Shown: in pieces, positions 1-11,493 of the stretch
Numbering within the stretch: the stretch's first letter is position 1
Layout: each line of letters opens with the position of its first letter
NCBI GenBank assembly: GCA_951394405.1
Contig: OX596334.1
Location: 5,332,001 to 5,396,000 of the forward strand
DNA from: Coprinellus micaceus
Taxonomy: Eukaryota; Basidiomycota; Agaricomycetes; Agaricales; Psathyrellaceae
Direction of reading: 5' to 3'
Length of the DNA stretch: 64,000 bases
Position numbers and translations under genes: made by a program
The notes under the pieces: generated by a model
What the model was told of the DNA's origin: nothing
The model's input: the letters and a program-made list of their open reading frames with translations, nothing else
Databases searched by the model: none

Positions 1-147
1 TCAAGAGTTGGAAGATGGTAATGGAATGCTCCAGGGCAAAATTGCTAAGTGTTCTCACTGGGAGTGGGGGCCCTCAGGATTGTGATTCGGGTCTAGAGAG
101 AACCAATTTTGCCCTGGAGCATTCCATTACCATCTTCCAACTCTTGA
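1..147. repeat. Perfect inverted repeat, 44-nt arms
   Basis: Bases 1-44 are the exact reverse complement of bases 104-147, with a spacer of 59 bases. The repeat could fold into a long hairpin. It touches the window edge, so it may extend further left. It could be the tip of a foldback element or a small inverted duplication. Confidence 0.9.
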
Positions 148-466
148 TTGTGCTCAGACACCACCCTTGCTTGAACCCTTACTATTACAATGTTGTTTTC
201 CCTTCCCAAACGACTGATACAGCCACTCTACTATATCTGGCAATGCCGTCCAAGGACTGCACTCTTGGGGCCTTGCCTTTGAGCAAGACTAGATTTTGCC
301 AGTTGTGGCGTCCAACAATGCGACAAACAAGGCGATCAAATTTGTCCTTGTCCTGTTGCACCCAAGACGAACACTGCAGCGTCACTCGCAGCCCTCCTCC
401 TCACTTTCTTTTCTAGTCTACATCTCATATCCCGACACGCACTTTCGTCCGATGACCGGTGTCATG

Positions 467-1320
467 TAGAATATCAACCTCAAACCGGGCCCTGCAACTC
501 CGCCCCTCACTCAAGAGCAACAGGAAGAGTTACGGAGGCGTCAACAGGAGGAAGAGGGAAGGAGGTTGGCTCTGAAGGAAGAGGAGAGGCACAGATTGCA
601 GCAGGAAAGGGACGCCCGGCCTTTGGAGGAGCGACTTCGAGAGGTGGAGGAGATCTCAAGGGCCCTGGCAGCGAGGATCAACCAGTTGGAAGTGGAGAAA
701 GCAGTCTTGCAGTCCCAGATCCCAGGCGCACCAGCCTTCCAGATGTTCGCGCAGCAGGGCGACGCTGGACACCCTGGTGGCCAGGAGCGCCCCAAAGAAG
801 ACCATTGCGCCAATTGTCCTGGGGTTCAAGGCGGATGCCCTTGCTAGTGGTGAGTCCCTCATTACTTTACACCCCCCACATGCCCCTGCACACTTGTTTC
901 CCCTGCCATCCCACTATTTGGCTTCAGCTGTTCCACCTTTCATCTCATTGCTGGCGGCCAAGCTGGCACAAGTACACCAGCCCCTCTCGTGTTCCAGCCT
1001 GGGTGCTGGTTTGCTGCATATTCCCTTGTGGCCTGGGTGCCCCAGGGATATGTTTCAGCATGCTCGTGGCCTGGGTGCCTCAGTGTGGGTGTTCGCTTCA
1101 ACGCACCCTTCCAGCCTTCCGTCATGACCAGGGTGTCTGACTCCAGTCCACAGCTATCCTGCCCAGGATCAATGCGATCATAGCCAACTACGGCTACTTC
1201 CCGTACTCCGCCCTCACCAAGGCATCACACGCCAAGGCTCAGGGGTGGTGTCCACCACCGGATGTGAAAAATGACCGGCACTGCCGTGTAAGTCATGTCC
1301 ACTTTGCCGGGGACATTTGA
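467..1320 (+). pseudogene. Decayed coiled-coil protein gene, unrecognised
   Basis: A Glu/Arg/Gln-rich stretch from about 500 to 720 reads as a long charged helix (QEELRRRQQEEEGRRLALKE and following), typical of a coiled coil. The frame then shifts between about 720 and 777, where a second frame continues with KKTIAPIVLGFKADALAS. A donor-like GTGAGT at 850 and an acceptor CAG ending at 1153 would join this to a last in-frame stretch (INAIIANYGYFPYSALTKAS) ending in TGA at 1318-1320. The implied intron of about 304 bp is much longer than the window's normal 45-65 bp and holds repeated 'gcctgggtgc' units. The upstream ATG at 452 is followed by a stop after a few codons. It may be a gag-like protein of an old retroelement; I do not recognise the family. 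Confidence 0.4.
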
Positions 1321-1991
1321 ATTCTCAAAAAGCGCCGGCAAATTGTGAATATGCTGGATTTCAATATTCCCTGGCAAGATTAAGTACCACCAGGAGTGCG
1401 GGTGGCTGGACGAGAGGTTCCATACATGGAAAGTCTCGCACGGTGCTCACGCGCCGTCCTCGACATGAAAATGTAGATACTGTAGATATAGCGCTTAAAC
1501 TACCCTCGCCACATTCTTTCTCATTGATATACCTGCCAGCCTGAACCTCTAACCTAACCTAACCCCAAACCCCAAACCTAACCACCTAACGCCCTTGCTG
1601 AGTAGTCAAACACAGACACACAACACACCGTCTGAGGTGTATATAAGGGATGAATTCGTCGGAGGCCCATTTTTGGGCTGACCAGGAGCGTGTTCGTGCA
1701 AAAATGGTGCTTTGATCTTTTGGTTAGGGCCAAATGATGGCCAAACTCCTTCCTTATTTGTCTATCTGATGCTACCTATAGCCCCTCAGTATTTGCCAGT
1801 GAAATTTGAGTTTTGAATTCAGAGTCTGCCGCGCAGAATTGAACACCTAACAAATTCAAAAGTGCACAGCAGATGGTGACAATGACCCATTTCAAAGTTC
1901 CCTGGCAAAGTGGACATGAGTTATACAGCAGTGCCAGTGAAAATTCAATCTCATTGGCGGTCAGTAGTGGGCTCAGAGGGAGGGAGAGACC
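1321..1991. other. Intergenic; CCTAA-rich stretch and TATA-like site
   Basis: No gene is recognisable here. Bases about 1545-1590 hold a run of CCTAA/CCCCAAA units resembling degenerate fungal telomere repeat (CCCTAA). A TATATAA-like sequence follows at about 1639-1645. The rest shows nothing I can name. Confidence 0.4.
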
Positions 1992-2500
1992 ATGGTAGTC
2001 ACCCCTGCAGGCTTCGCTACCAAGGCACTCGACTGTTCTGGGGAACAGGACATCACAGCTATTGAGTACATGGAGGCTTTGAAGCTGCATGTGGAGCGCA
2101 TCCGTCACCACCATGGTGATGGGCATGCAAACGCCCTGCAGGCACATATCGCAATTGTCTTGTCCCTCACAGGGAAGCAGGGTAGCACTGGGGCAGAAGG
2201 ATGGAGGATGGTGTTGGCCTACGACATGCACCAGCAGGAGGCTGCTGCAGCCAACCCTTCCCATGACCTGTCGACTCTCAATGCCATGGCCCTGCAGCTT
2301 GTCGCCACCCAGGTCCTCTTTGCCTGCCTGGCAGCCCCTTCTCCTGTATCAGCTTTGCTCCCAGTGAAGCGTGGCTTGCAAGGCTTGCTGGTGACCCACC
2401 CTAGCCCAAGCAAGCGCCCCTGGGGTCCCTCTGCAGGTCGTTGATTTCAGTGTGGCAACAATGGACACCTCCCTGCAGGCTGCACTGCCACCTAAGTCAC
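1992..2500 (+). pseudogene. Gag-like fragment with broken CCHC zinc knuckle
   Basis: An open frame of 150 codons starts at ATG 1992 and ends at TGA 2442-2444. It is helical and Ala/Leu/His-rich, as in a retroelement capsid. In the same frame the stop is followed directly by F-Q-C-G-N-N-G-H-L-P-A-G-C. This is a C-X2-C-X4-H-X4-C nucleocapsid zinc knuckle in which the first cysteine codon has become the TGA stop. The frame is then cut at 2489 by the foldback element. It is best read as the gag end of an old LTR retrotransposon or related element. Neither protease nor reverse transcriptase is left nearby. Confidence 0.55.
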
Positions 2501-2505
2501 CTGAG

Positions 2506-2562
2506 CTGGCCGGCTCTTAGCCGGGCCCAGCTCGGCTCAGCTCCCGGCTAAGAGCCGGCCAG
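2506..2562. repeat. Terminal hairpin of the foldback element (left)
   Basis: Two 20-nt arms (CTGGCCGGCTCTTAGCCGGG and its reverse complement) are separated by a short G/C/AGCT-rich loop. The same hairpin, with one or two differences, lies at 5092-5153 at the other end. The 59-bp element at 14304 retains only one arm. Confidence 0.85.
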
Positions 2563-5091
2563 CTCTGGCAGGAGCTGGGCTGGGCTGGCGGGCTGGCGTC
2601 AGGCTCAGCTAAAATCGCGTCAGCTCAGCTCTGGGCTGGGGCATCTCCAGCTGAGCTGAGCTATTCCCAGCTAAGCTGAGAGTCGCCCAGCTGATACAGG
2701 GAGCTGAGCTGCTTGCACGGTGGGGGCTCAGCTCGAGCATGCAGAGCTCAGCTCAGGTACAAGTTCCTCCCATCATACCAGGCTATTGAGCTGAGCTGTA
2801 CTCTACAGCTGAGCCCACCTGTGCATGAGCTCAGCTTGGGTGTTACAGTCACACTGTGACAGATGTGACCAGTGTGTGACACAACAAACAATGACAAACA
2901 TGACAAACAAACAAATGATGGTGTCACACATACACAAATAGATATGATGTCATGCAGATCTGAGATTGCAAGTGACACTCATTTAGATAAGACTATGCAA
3001 AATCGCATGGCTGATATCAGAGTCAATTCTTGGCTGATAAGGATGATTTTGGTATCGTTAGAAAGCCCTTGTCAATGTCTATTTGGGGGTATTTGTTGCG
3101 ATGTCAACTGTGGCTCCCACAGATGCCAAATGGCGGATTTCAAAATTCCAGACTTTGTGAGGACACTGTTTAGGTTATTTTGGCACACAATGTGATGTGT
3201 GAACAGGAGGGCATGTACCACCGCATGACTACATGTAACACACTGGGCCTCAGGAGTATTTGTATAATTAGAAGACAGGTTTTGGCCATAGGGGCAAGTG
3301 GACGCATGCAATGTGATCACCCCACCACCTGCTACCACCCATAAATCACACAAGAGCACACTCTTAAATTTCCCTGACCCCATATGATGGTATGCGAAGA
3401 CCAGTATCAGCATGCAGCAATCCCTTACACACTGGGGTTCAGATGTATTTGGGTTATTAGCGAACAGGTTTTGGCATTGGGGGCTGGCACACACATGCAG
3501 TATAATCACCCAGCTATTTGCTATCACCAATAAATCACACAAGAACTCCTCATCAAATTTGCCTGACCTCATATGGTGGTGTGGATGGCACATGCGTGCT
3601 TGTTCTGTTGCATGGGCTTTCGAACAGATACTCTTGTATCACACAAAGGCTATTGGGACAGTGATCTCACATGGTATAAACCACAGCTCTAAGTCCCAGA
3701 CCAGCACCATCCATTGCAATCAGGTGTGAAGCAAGTTGTGCAAAAACGGACATATTGCGGGTTTGGGGCACCTGTAATACTTCCCACGCTTTATGGCTTA
3801 GATAATTCGGAGGAGGTCATCCACTAATACAAATCTCAAAAGACACCTAAGCAAACAGACCACCCATTACGAAGATATTGACAAAACCGCCCATTTCGTA
3901 CCAGTTGTAACTGAAGTGCAAAGTTGTTCAGCACAACTGCTGCAAGCCAGCAGTGTTCCTCCTATATCTTGGGCATATGTGCTCCGTTTCCTTTCCGGTC
4001 TTTTGTATTCAGCATTATTTTTGAATCTGGATTTTATGTGCATAGCGGTTTGTCTTCCCACGGTCTCCATCATACTGAACGCACATGCATATAGCTGTGG
4101 TTGCGTGTTTTTGGTGCTTCTAGCTTAATTCCACATTGCTGGTATGGATTGAAGCTGGGAAAGATGCTGCTAGAGGTGGTGCAGGTAGCACTGGATAGGT
4201 CCCAATATACATGGTGATGTTTGGAGCATTATGGGGCTGTGAAATGGCCTTTGCACATGTGAATCACAAGGTTTGTACAGTTTTCAGTTGTTTTATAAAG
4301 ACAGAGCGCACATAAAAAGTGGATAAGGTCTATAATGGAAGTATGACATCATTGTCAAACTTCCAATACAGCAAATATGCATCAGAGTGCTGGTATTGAG
4401 ATGAAAACTGTGCTTGCAAGTGCCCAGATCATCAAAAATGCACAAGAATGCTTATTGTTGGCGGCTGTATCCAAGGAGTTAAGGCGAGGGTACATACATT
4501 GAAAAGCCCTCATTCAGGGCTTTCTAACGATCCCAAAATCACCCTTATCGGTGAAGAACTGAGTATGATCGGGCTCATCGCAATCTGCCCATTTCTTATC
4601 TAAATGAGCATGACATCATTGGAGGTGTGATATCACAATATTGGTGACATCACATCATGCCCCTGTGCCTGAAAATCATGACCTCACTGATATATCTTAT
4701 CACTATGACATCATATTTATTTTTAGTTGCCATGATGTCATTATTAAATTTGGTGAGGCGTGACATGGATTTGACAAACATACACAAACATACACAAAGC
4801 GTGACAGCAGTGTGACACGAGCTCAGCTCCACAGCTCAGCTAGCTGAGCCGCCTGAGCTCAGCTCCAGCTAAAAAAATGGTATCAAAAATAATTATAAGT
4901 ATTTAGCTGGGTTACCCCCAGCCCGAGCTGAGGGTGTCCCAGCTCTGCCCAGCTAGTTGAGCTCAGCTCGCATGACAGCTCAGCCCACTGTCCATGAGCT
5001 GAGCTACACCAGGCTTGACTCAGCTGCACGCCCAGCTCAGCTGTTTTAGCTGAGCCCAACGCCAGCCCACCCAGCCCAGCCCAGCTCCCTG

Positions 5092-5153
5092 CCAGAGCTG
5101 GCCGGCTCTTAGCCGGGAGCTGAGCCGAGCTGGGCCCGGCTGAGAGCCGGCCA
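5092..5153. repeat. Terminal hairpin of the foldback element (right)
   Basis: Mirror copy of the left hairpin. One arm is CTGGCCGGCTCTTAGCCGGG and the other, GGCTGAGAGCCGGCCAG, has a single change within the arm. Confidence 0.85.
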
Positions 5154-5171
5154 GCTCGGGTGACTTAAGTG

Positions 5172-5970
5172 ATCTTGAAGTGTACCTGAAAGCTTTAGAA
5201 CACTCACAAGATATCATCATGAACGTCAAACCACTCTGGACTGAACTGGGAGCCTGAAAAGATGAACCCAGGCTTGATACTACAGCCATCCGCGCAGACA
5301 CACTTTATGATCAGCTCAAGGCAGTCATTCTTATCACGATACGACAGGCGGTCAGAACGAGGAATGATATATTTACGCCCCGAGAGCTTTCGTCCACCAC
5401 CACGCTGACACCCCTTCTCATCCATGTTGTAGATGTTCTCAACAGGAATTCCGAACTTCTCAATGAAGGCCTTGAGTAAAGCACAGTGGTACTCAACCGT
5501 CGGTTGATTGAATGCCTGTGCCCGCTTGGCATCCAGACCAGAGGGCCACCCAAGCTTGAGGTCAGGATGGCGCAGGAGAAATAGCCGGATCCACCCCTTG
5601 CTTGGTTTCTTGCCACAGAGAGCCTTCGCCTTCGTGTGAAGCGCATTCTTGTCCATAGGCTGCCCCATGTTGGAGTAGAAGATCACCCACGACATGAGCA
5701 CCCGCTCTTGCGCTTTATCAAGGAGTTGCTGCTGCTCATGGGCTTTGTTAGCAGGCTTCGATTCGTTGATATATCGACGCCGGAGCGTATGGTCTTCAAT
5801 GTAAGCCCTGGATTCTCGGCTTCGAGAGCATCCTGAACCTTCTTCAAGGGCAGGGTCCTGCTGCCCACCTCATATTCTCAAAGTTGACGGCAGCCTTCCT
5901 TGTACAGAGCTTCGAGCCGAGCCTTCTTCTTGGCTCTGGCTAGCTGCTGCTTGGCTGCAGACCCCGCCAT
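5172..5970 (-). pseudogene. Pogo/Tc1-type DDE transposase, truncated and frameshifted
   Basis: Read on the minus strand from ATG 5970, the frame begins MAGSAAKQQLARAKKKARLE and meets a stop about 30 codons in. It resumes with a Psq-like helix-turn-helix (LPLKKVQDALEAENPGLTLK). It changes frame near 5785 (RRRYINESKPANKAHEQQQL) and continues into a CENP-B-type DNA-binding segment (KKPSKGWIRLFLLRHPDL) and the start of the DDE catalytic domain. The first acidic motif is NMDEKGCQ. The reading ends at the foldback element, so the remaining catalytic Asp and the C-terminus are missing. At least one stop, one frameshift and a 3' truncation make it inactive. Confidence 0.8.
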
Positions 5971-8487
5971 ACCAAGGCTCCACCCTTGGCAGCCCGCAAC
6001 ACCCCCACGACTCGCAGCCCTCTACGTTGTTGACAGGTGGATATAGAGAGAGAGAAAGAGAGATGTAAACACGAGGAGGCCATGTGCGTACTGCGAGTTG
6101 GGTATTGGATTGATGTCGGGCGGAGCTTGAACCTTAATCCTCAGGTTGTGTCACGCCCTGACCTTTTCAACGATCTCTCTATCGTCCTGTCGAATAGAGC
6201 ATAACTATGTGGCTTAAAGGTCGCCCGAGGTGTACCCAAGTCTGATTGACCAAGTCCCAGAAGGGCGCTTGCGCTATATTCTGTGACGGAGACCATTTTT
6301 CACCTCAGTGTTATCAAAAAACCCCATTCTGGATGACCGATAACTATCCTCTGGCACAGCAAATGCTCCAATTTTCATGAACTCTTTGTATAAACGTTCA
6401 AATAGTATGTCTACCCTGGGATGTATGCTTTATCCAGCCGATTTCGTTGAGGGAAAGCCTCTCAGACCCGATTTTGCAACACTATGACCTTTTGCATCAC
6501 TATGTCATCAATAGTAGAGGTCGGGAGGTGAGGGTGTGGGGTGGGCTGCAGGGAGAGATCAGGGGCTGGCGCATTGTGAAGAGGTCGGGGGGACGAGGGC
6601 GCCCGAGATCGCACGCTAAGTGCCCGTGGGGGAACATGGGTGCAGTTGCACGACGAGCGAGGGGCGCGCTGAGCAGAAGCAGCGGGTGTCCACATGCACA
6701 AACAAGCTGACTCAGCACTCGGTATAAGCGCCCAAACGTGCCAAGTGAGGCCCTATGGCGGCACCTCTGTTTCCCCCTTCCACCATATAAAGCAAGGGGG
6801 ACATGAGGGAAGTGTCCCTATAGCCCATTAGCCTCATGAGTTTCGCCTCAAACGGAGCACTTTTATTGGGGTGACCAATTCCCTATACGGCCGACGCGCA
6901 TGACAATGGCGTCACGCACGTGTCACAGGCCGATAGGTGAAACCGAGAGCGCTTTGCTCAACTGCAGGCTCTACACGGCAGATCCAACTCAAATAAAATG
7001 TGGAATAGATGTACACATGGTAGATTAGTATGTTGGCAAATTTAAAAGTGTTCAAGCCAGGTATGGGGCCAGATATATGGGAATTCACCCCAAGTCACGG
7101 CCAATTTGGCAGGGAAAACTTGTAAAGAATAGAACTCAAGAATGGCTACACGTACTGGAACAATTTATAGAGCATTCTTGTAGCGGGAAGCTATAAGAAA
7201 AACTCTCCGGCATTCAATTGTTTAAATCTTCTTTCAATCCCGAGATGACCCCTTGAGTTGGGTAGTATCCAATGTTTCTGAACCTCCAATAGAAGATTTA
7301 ATGCCGGAGATCTATAGCCAGCACGTACCAGAGACGAAGTTCTCTATATACCTTGTCAATCTGAGCAGAACCTTCCGAGTTATATTCTTTACGAGACCGC
7401 CTAATTACACCAAACAATACCTGTATTTGAATCTGACCAAGTTAAGTAAATCGCACGAACTTTTAATAGCCACATATCGCTTCATGTCAGATACCTAAAT
7501 ATGCCTTTTATGTGGCTTCGAGTGCACTCAGTCAAAAGATATGGGACAGAAGGTGCTGGACCTTCAAGATCAGAGCGACTAGGCCCGCGGCCAAAAATGG
7601 AAACATGGCCATGACATGGGCGCCTCAGTGACCTTTGGCCACCTCGTTGGCTCACCCAATCTGTTGGTGCAACAAAAAAAGCCATGGTAGTCGTGTATCT
7701 ACATTTAGAATACATTTCCACCCTCACAGTATTTACATCTTGAGAGGGAGACACTAAATGGCGCACAATGGGCTCAAAGAGCACCCTGTTACAGGTTTTG
7801 GCATCACAGTGTGATAAAGTGTGACAGGGGCCAGCCGTGTGACATAGAGTATATCATAGACTCCCCACTGGTGGAGGTAACGCCGGGTAACACCTCTCCT
7901 ACAGGGAGGTAATGTTACCTTTCGCTGGTACACGATTCCTTGGCATATCTCAGTATGATATCATCGCTCACTTATTGTCTTCATTGTCCCCCGGTCGCTC
8001 AGGAAGCCAATGTGGACCAGTTGCTAGGATGGGCAAGGCCGGACATTTTGATGACCGGTTTCTCTCCCATTTTGGCAGCTCACCGGCTAATTATGAGACT
8101 AACAGCATGCTCCTCGAGCGCCTACTTTCATTTCGACATCCTCCAAACTCGAGAAACGAGCCACAAAACCTCGCCTACCCAGTATCATAGGCTTAAAACA
8201 CTTCAAGGTACGGTTTTCGTCACCGTAGAGGGCGTCACTTACCCACTGATTCTGGGTCTTGGTTGAAACCTCATCCTGATCACAACGCGTGCCACTCAGA
8301 TACTAGAACATTGCTTTGGTATGGGTCATTGTCCCTACTACAATGGCCAAGGCCACAGGAGAAAAAAGTATATCAGGCCTTCTGCCGCCGTTCCTTGCCC
8401 CTGCTCAAGCCCTTTCCCCTAGAAACTCGAGCCACTAACCGAAGGTCTTGCGGGTTCTGCTGCGTGAAGAAGGAGGAGCCTGCTGAC
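5971..8487. other. Intergenic region without recognisable gene
   Basis: About 2.5 kb. The part near 6520-6720 is GC-rich with long G runs. A TATAAA occurs at about 6785-6790 and a stretch at 7800-7930 has GTGTGACA-type short repeats. The small open frames (for example 7253-7498) show no motif I know. An in-frame extension upstream of the Crypton start (from 8263) is open but has no clear coding character. Confidence 0.4.
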
Positions 8488-11400
8488 ATGTCGAACGCTG
8501 AAGCTGGGCCCTCAAGTGCAAAAACGAGCAACCATACAGCTACAGCACCCTCCGATCCCTCTGGCCCATACCATGCTTCGCTTAACACCCGGTTTCCTTC
8601 AGCATTCGACCCCACCATCATTCAGCTGGAGAGGGAAGTTGCTACCCAGTCGGCCAACCGGAACGAGCAAATCGCAAGCAAGAAGGGGACTGGGCGTGCC
8701 TACAAGCGTCACCCAGAAGGTTACGAGAAGTGGTGGAACAAGCGGGAGGCAGCACTTGCGGAGGAGGCTGAAGCAAACGGCGTAAAATACACGCCCGTCC
8801 CAGCGCACCCTATAATTGGTGCGAAGGTTGCTTTGTTCATGGAGGAGGACCGTAAGCGTCCCTGCGTATGTCTCCCCGCCTACTGTAACATTTGTTCGAA
8901 GTACTAACTTTATTTAGGATGATAAAAACGGCGTCCCAATTCCTGGTACCGTGGTCTCACATCGGACAAACCAGCAGTGCATCAACGCCCTCGAAAGTTA
9001 CCGCCTTAATCACTTCCGAAGCGATCCTCAGTATGTTGGGTGCTTAGAGGCAGAGCTTCCCCTTCGGCAGCACCCTGGGGTTCGCAACATCGAGCGGGCG
9101 TCAAGGGAAAACGAAGCACAGCGTCAGATTGATGCGCAAAGCTTCAAAGCCCATGGTGTACTAGCAAGTGCGTGGTCATTTTGTTTCTACTGCGCCTTGA
9201 CTTGTTCTAAAACGTACCCTACAGAGACCATGACCAGGGAGGAGCTTGCTAAGGTCTCGATCGGCCTTTTAAAGGAGGAAGGCACACCTGCGAAGCAAGT
9301 GGCTCTAATTCGAGACTGTGCGATGCTGCAGATCTCAGCTAGTGTGGGCATGCGAGGAGACAATGTTCAGCCACTGCTATGGTCGGACTGCATGATTCGG
9401 GACATTCCCCTAGTTAATATGGGGCACGACGTCACTGCAAAGGCATGTATTTTGTGATCTTGATGCCTCCCTGCATTCTTACCCAGTCACAGGCTCTAGT
9501 CATCATCAGTAACCAGGGGAAGACCAACACGAACGGCCACATCGACACCCAAGGCACGTTCCACCACCGCAAGCCTGAGCTTTGTGCATTAGGTGCACTG
9601 GCTATGCACCTATTTGCCCAGTTTCACATCGCGGGCCATGAACCACCGGACTTTGCGCCAAATTTCGACAGCCCCCAGGACGCTCCACCCATAGGAGATA
9701 GAGAGTGGTACAGGCACCTCGTCTTTCCAGGGGGGAAGGGTCCTACGGAGGCCATGACACCAGATTGTAAGTCAGGGTATCAGAATAGCTCTTTAACATT
9801 GCCTAATCCTTGCGATAGACCATCGAAAACGCGTTCACTTGATGAAAATCGTGTTCGACATCTACTGCCAAAAGGTCACGCATATTGGGCGTGTTCGCTG
9901 TGTGGAAAGTGGGATGGAGTTTGGGGCTACCGTCGAGGGGGTGAAGGCTCAAGGAAATTGGTCACAGGCAGGATCTTTCCATGCCTCGTATCATCGTGCA
10001 CTTCCCGTAGACTCGTTAATGGTGAACGCAGGCTTCAACGGGGAGAAAAAGGACAACTATTTCATTGCTCGAGGCATGCTAGGTACGCTTTCCACATCGC
10101 TTGTTTTTATTAACCGGCTCACGCCCCTCTCAGATCCTCCCCAGGAACTGATGGACTCCCTGTTTCCCTGGGTTGAATACAAGGAGGCTGCCTACAAGGG
10201 ACGCCTCGATAGGTACCAGAAGGCGGCTCAGGACAACGCCCTTGTCTCTTTCCTCGAGCTCCTCAAATACTTTCGGCAGGTTCTCATTCAAGACGTGGCT
10301 GTTCTCACAATGGATCATGGCAGCAAGATCTCACTCCTCAAGTACAAGCCATTCAATACCCCGGCTTTCAGTGAATTCGTCGAGGCTTCGCACTTCATCC
10401 TCAAGAAGGCTGAGCAAGACGCACGTGAGCAGCTCCGGAACCTCCCAGATCTTGTTGCCAGAACCTTCGCTGGTGCTGTCGAAACAACCATGATTGAGAA
10501 TAGGAAGGAGCGGGCAGCAAATGAGCAACGCGACGTGAAACTCCATCATGATCTTGCACAGGCCATCCAATACAATTCCCAGCCCAAGTCATCACGTTCG
10601 AGAAAGCGACCCGCAAGCCCAGATGTTGAGTTGGAGAATATCATGATGGGTGAGGGCTCCACATGCCAATGGGCTCACTTGCACTTTTCTTGTGCTCATC
10701 ATCTATTCAATTAGGACCTTCTTGCGCCCTCCCTCCTCCAGAGAAGCGGGTCTGCTGACTGCCTTCACCCACGGCTGACGAGCATCAAAGCTCAGCCACC
10801 ACTGATCCGGAGGTCCCTGTTACCACCCCAGCCCTCCTCATCCCTGTTGAAGATCCTCCCACATGCCCCGCCATCCACGTGCCCCTCTCCGCCGTGAGTG
10901 GGGCTGGTAACACATACTCACTGTCCATCTTCCCCCTCCATAATGACATCGAAACTCGAGCCCTTCAAATTCGCGTCCTCACTGAACTCAAAATGAAGAT
11001 CACCCCTGTCCAGCTGCGCCACATGTCATTCGAATGGCTCCCAGTTAAGAAGAGAGGAAAAGGCGCTGATGAAGGGGAGTGGGTCCCCGAGTTCACATGG
11101 TACTGGCAACCATCGCAGCACGTCCAGCCGAGCATGGAAGAAATCTGGCGGGAACACAACTACGGCATTGGCGGGCGCCTATCAATTCTGGACATGAAGA
11201 AGTATTGGGGAACGCGGTGGAGGCGTGGAAGTAATCTCAATGCACTCAAGGTTGAAGGGACGCGGCATGGTAAGGTGATTAAGCTTATTGAAAGGCTAAT
11301 GGAACGCCACAGCTGGTCAGAAGAGACCACCTTCAAATTTCTCAACACACAATACCCAATTCCATCCCCAAATTTCCCTTTCTTGATGAGCATGCGCCGA

Positions 11401-11493
11401 TTCCAGGACTACCTGAGCCGCAAGAATACGGCTGGGCAACCCGACACAGGCATCGAGGAGGTTGTGATGGGCTCATCTGGGTATTCTCCTTGA
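8488..11493 (+). CDS. Crypton-type tyrosine recombinase with GCR1-like C-terminal domain
   Basis: Seven-exon model: 8488-8865, 8918-9167, 9225-9442, 9493-9766, 9819-10082, 10134-10649, 10796-11493; about 865 aa. Intron 1 has GTATGT, TACTAAC and TTTAG. The middle part resembles the Ndc10_II/Crypton recombinase domain. It has Arg253 in GMRGDN, Lys292 in QGKTN, His395-x-x-Arg398 in KVTHIGR, Trp421 in GNW and a candidate nucleophile Tyr431 in ASYHRALP, followed by PPQELMDSLFPWVE. The C-terminus (about 745-815, EEIWREHNYGIGG to KKYWGTRWRRG) resembles GCR1_C DNA-binding domains, a combination known from fungal Cryptons. Cryptons move by site-specific recombination, without long terminal repeats. 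The third intron needs a GC donor (AAG|GCATGT). For the last intron the nearer acceptor (10714) leads into TGA 10756-10758, whereas the acceptor at 10795 keeps the frame open. Host domestication is possible. Confidence 0.8.

Larger units (their letters stand above)
2489..5171. mobile_element. Foldback-type DNA transposon, non-autonomous, hairpin-tipped
   Basis: The left end (CACCTAAGTCACCTGAGCTG) and the reverse complement of the right end (CACTTAAGTCACCCGAGCTG) match, and the match continues for about 125 bp. Each end carries a hairpin with 20-nt arms built on CTGGCCGGCTCTTAGCCGGG (2506-2562 and 5092-5153). Behind it lie many AGCTGAGC/GCTCAGCT subterminal repeats. Inner parts also pair: about 2940-3070 matches the reverse complement of about 4500-4630, for example around GATCGTTAGAAAGCCC. 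Both ends are consistent with TA|AGTCACC...GGTGACT|TA, that is, a TA target duplication as in Tc1/mariner elements. No open frame looks like a transposase. A related copy begins at 61718. Confidence 0.85.

Noticed and set aside
2872..3195. Open frame of 107 codons that is also present in the second foldback copy (62011-62346)
   Set aside because: Similarity simply follows the DNA identity of the two copies; there is no start context, no known motif, and a reversed frame on the same DNA is equally open.
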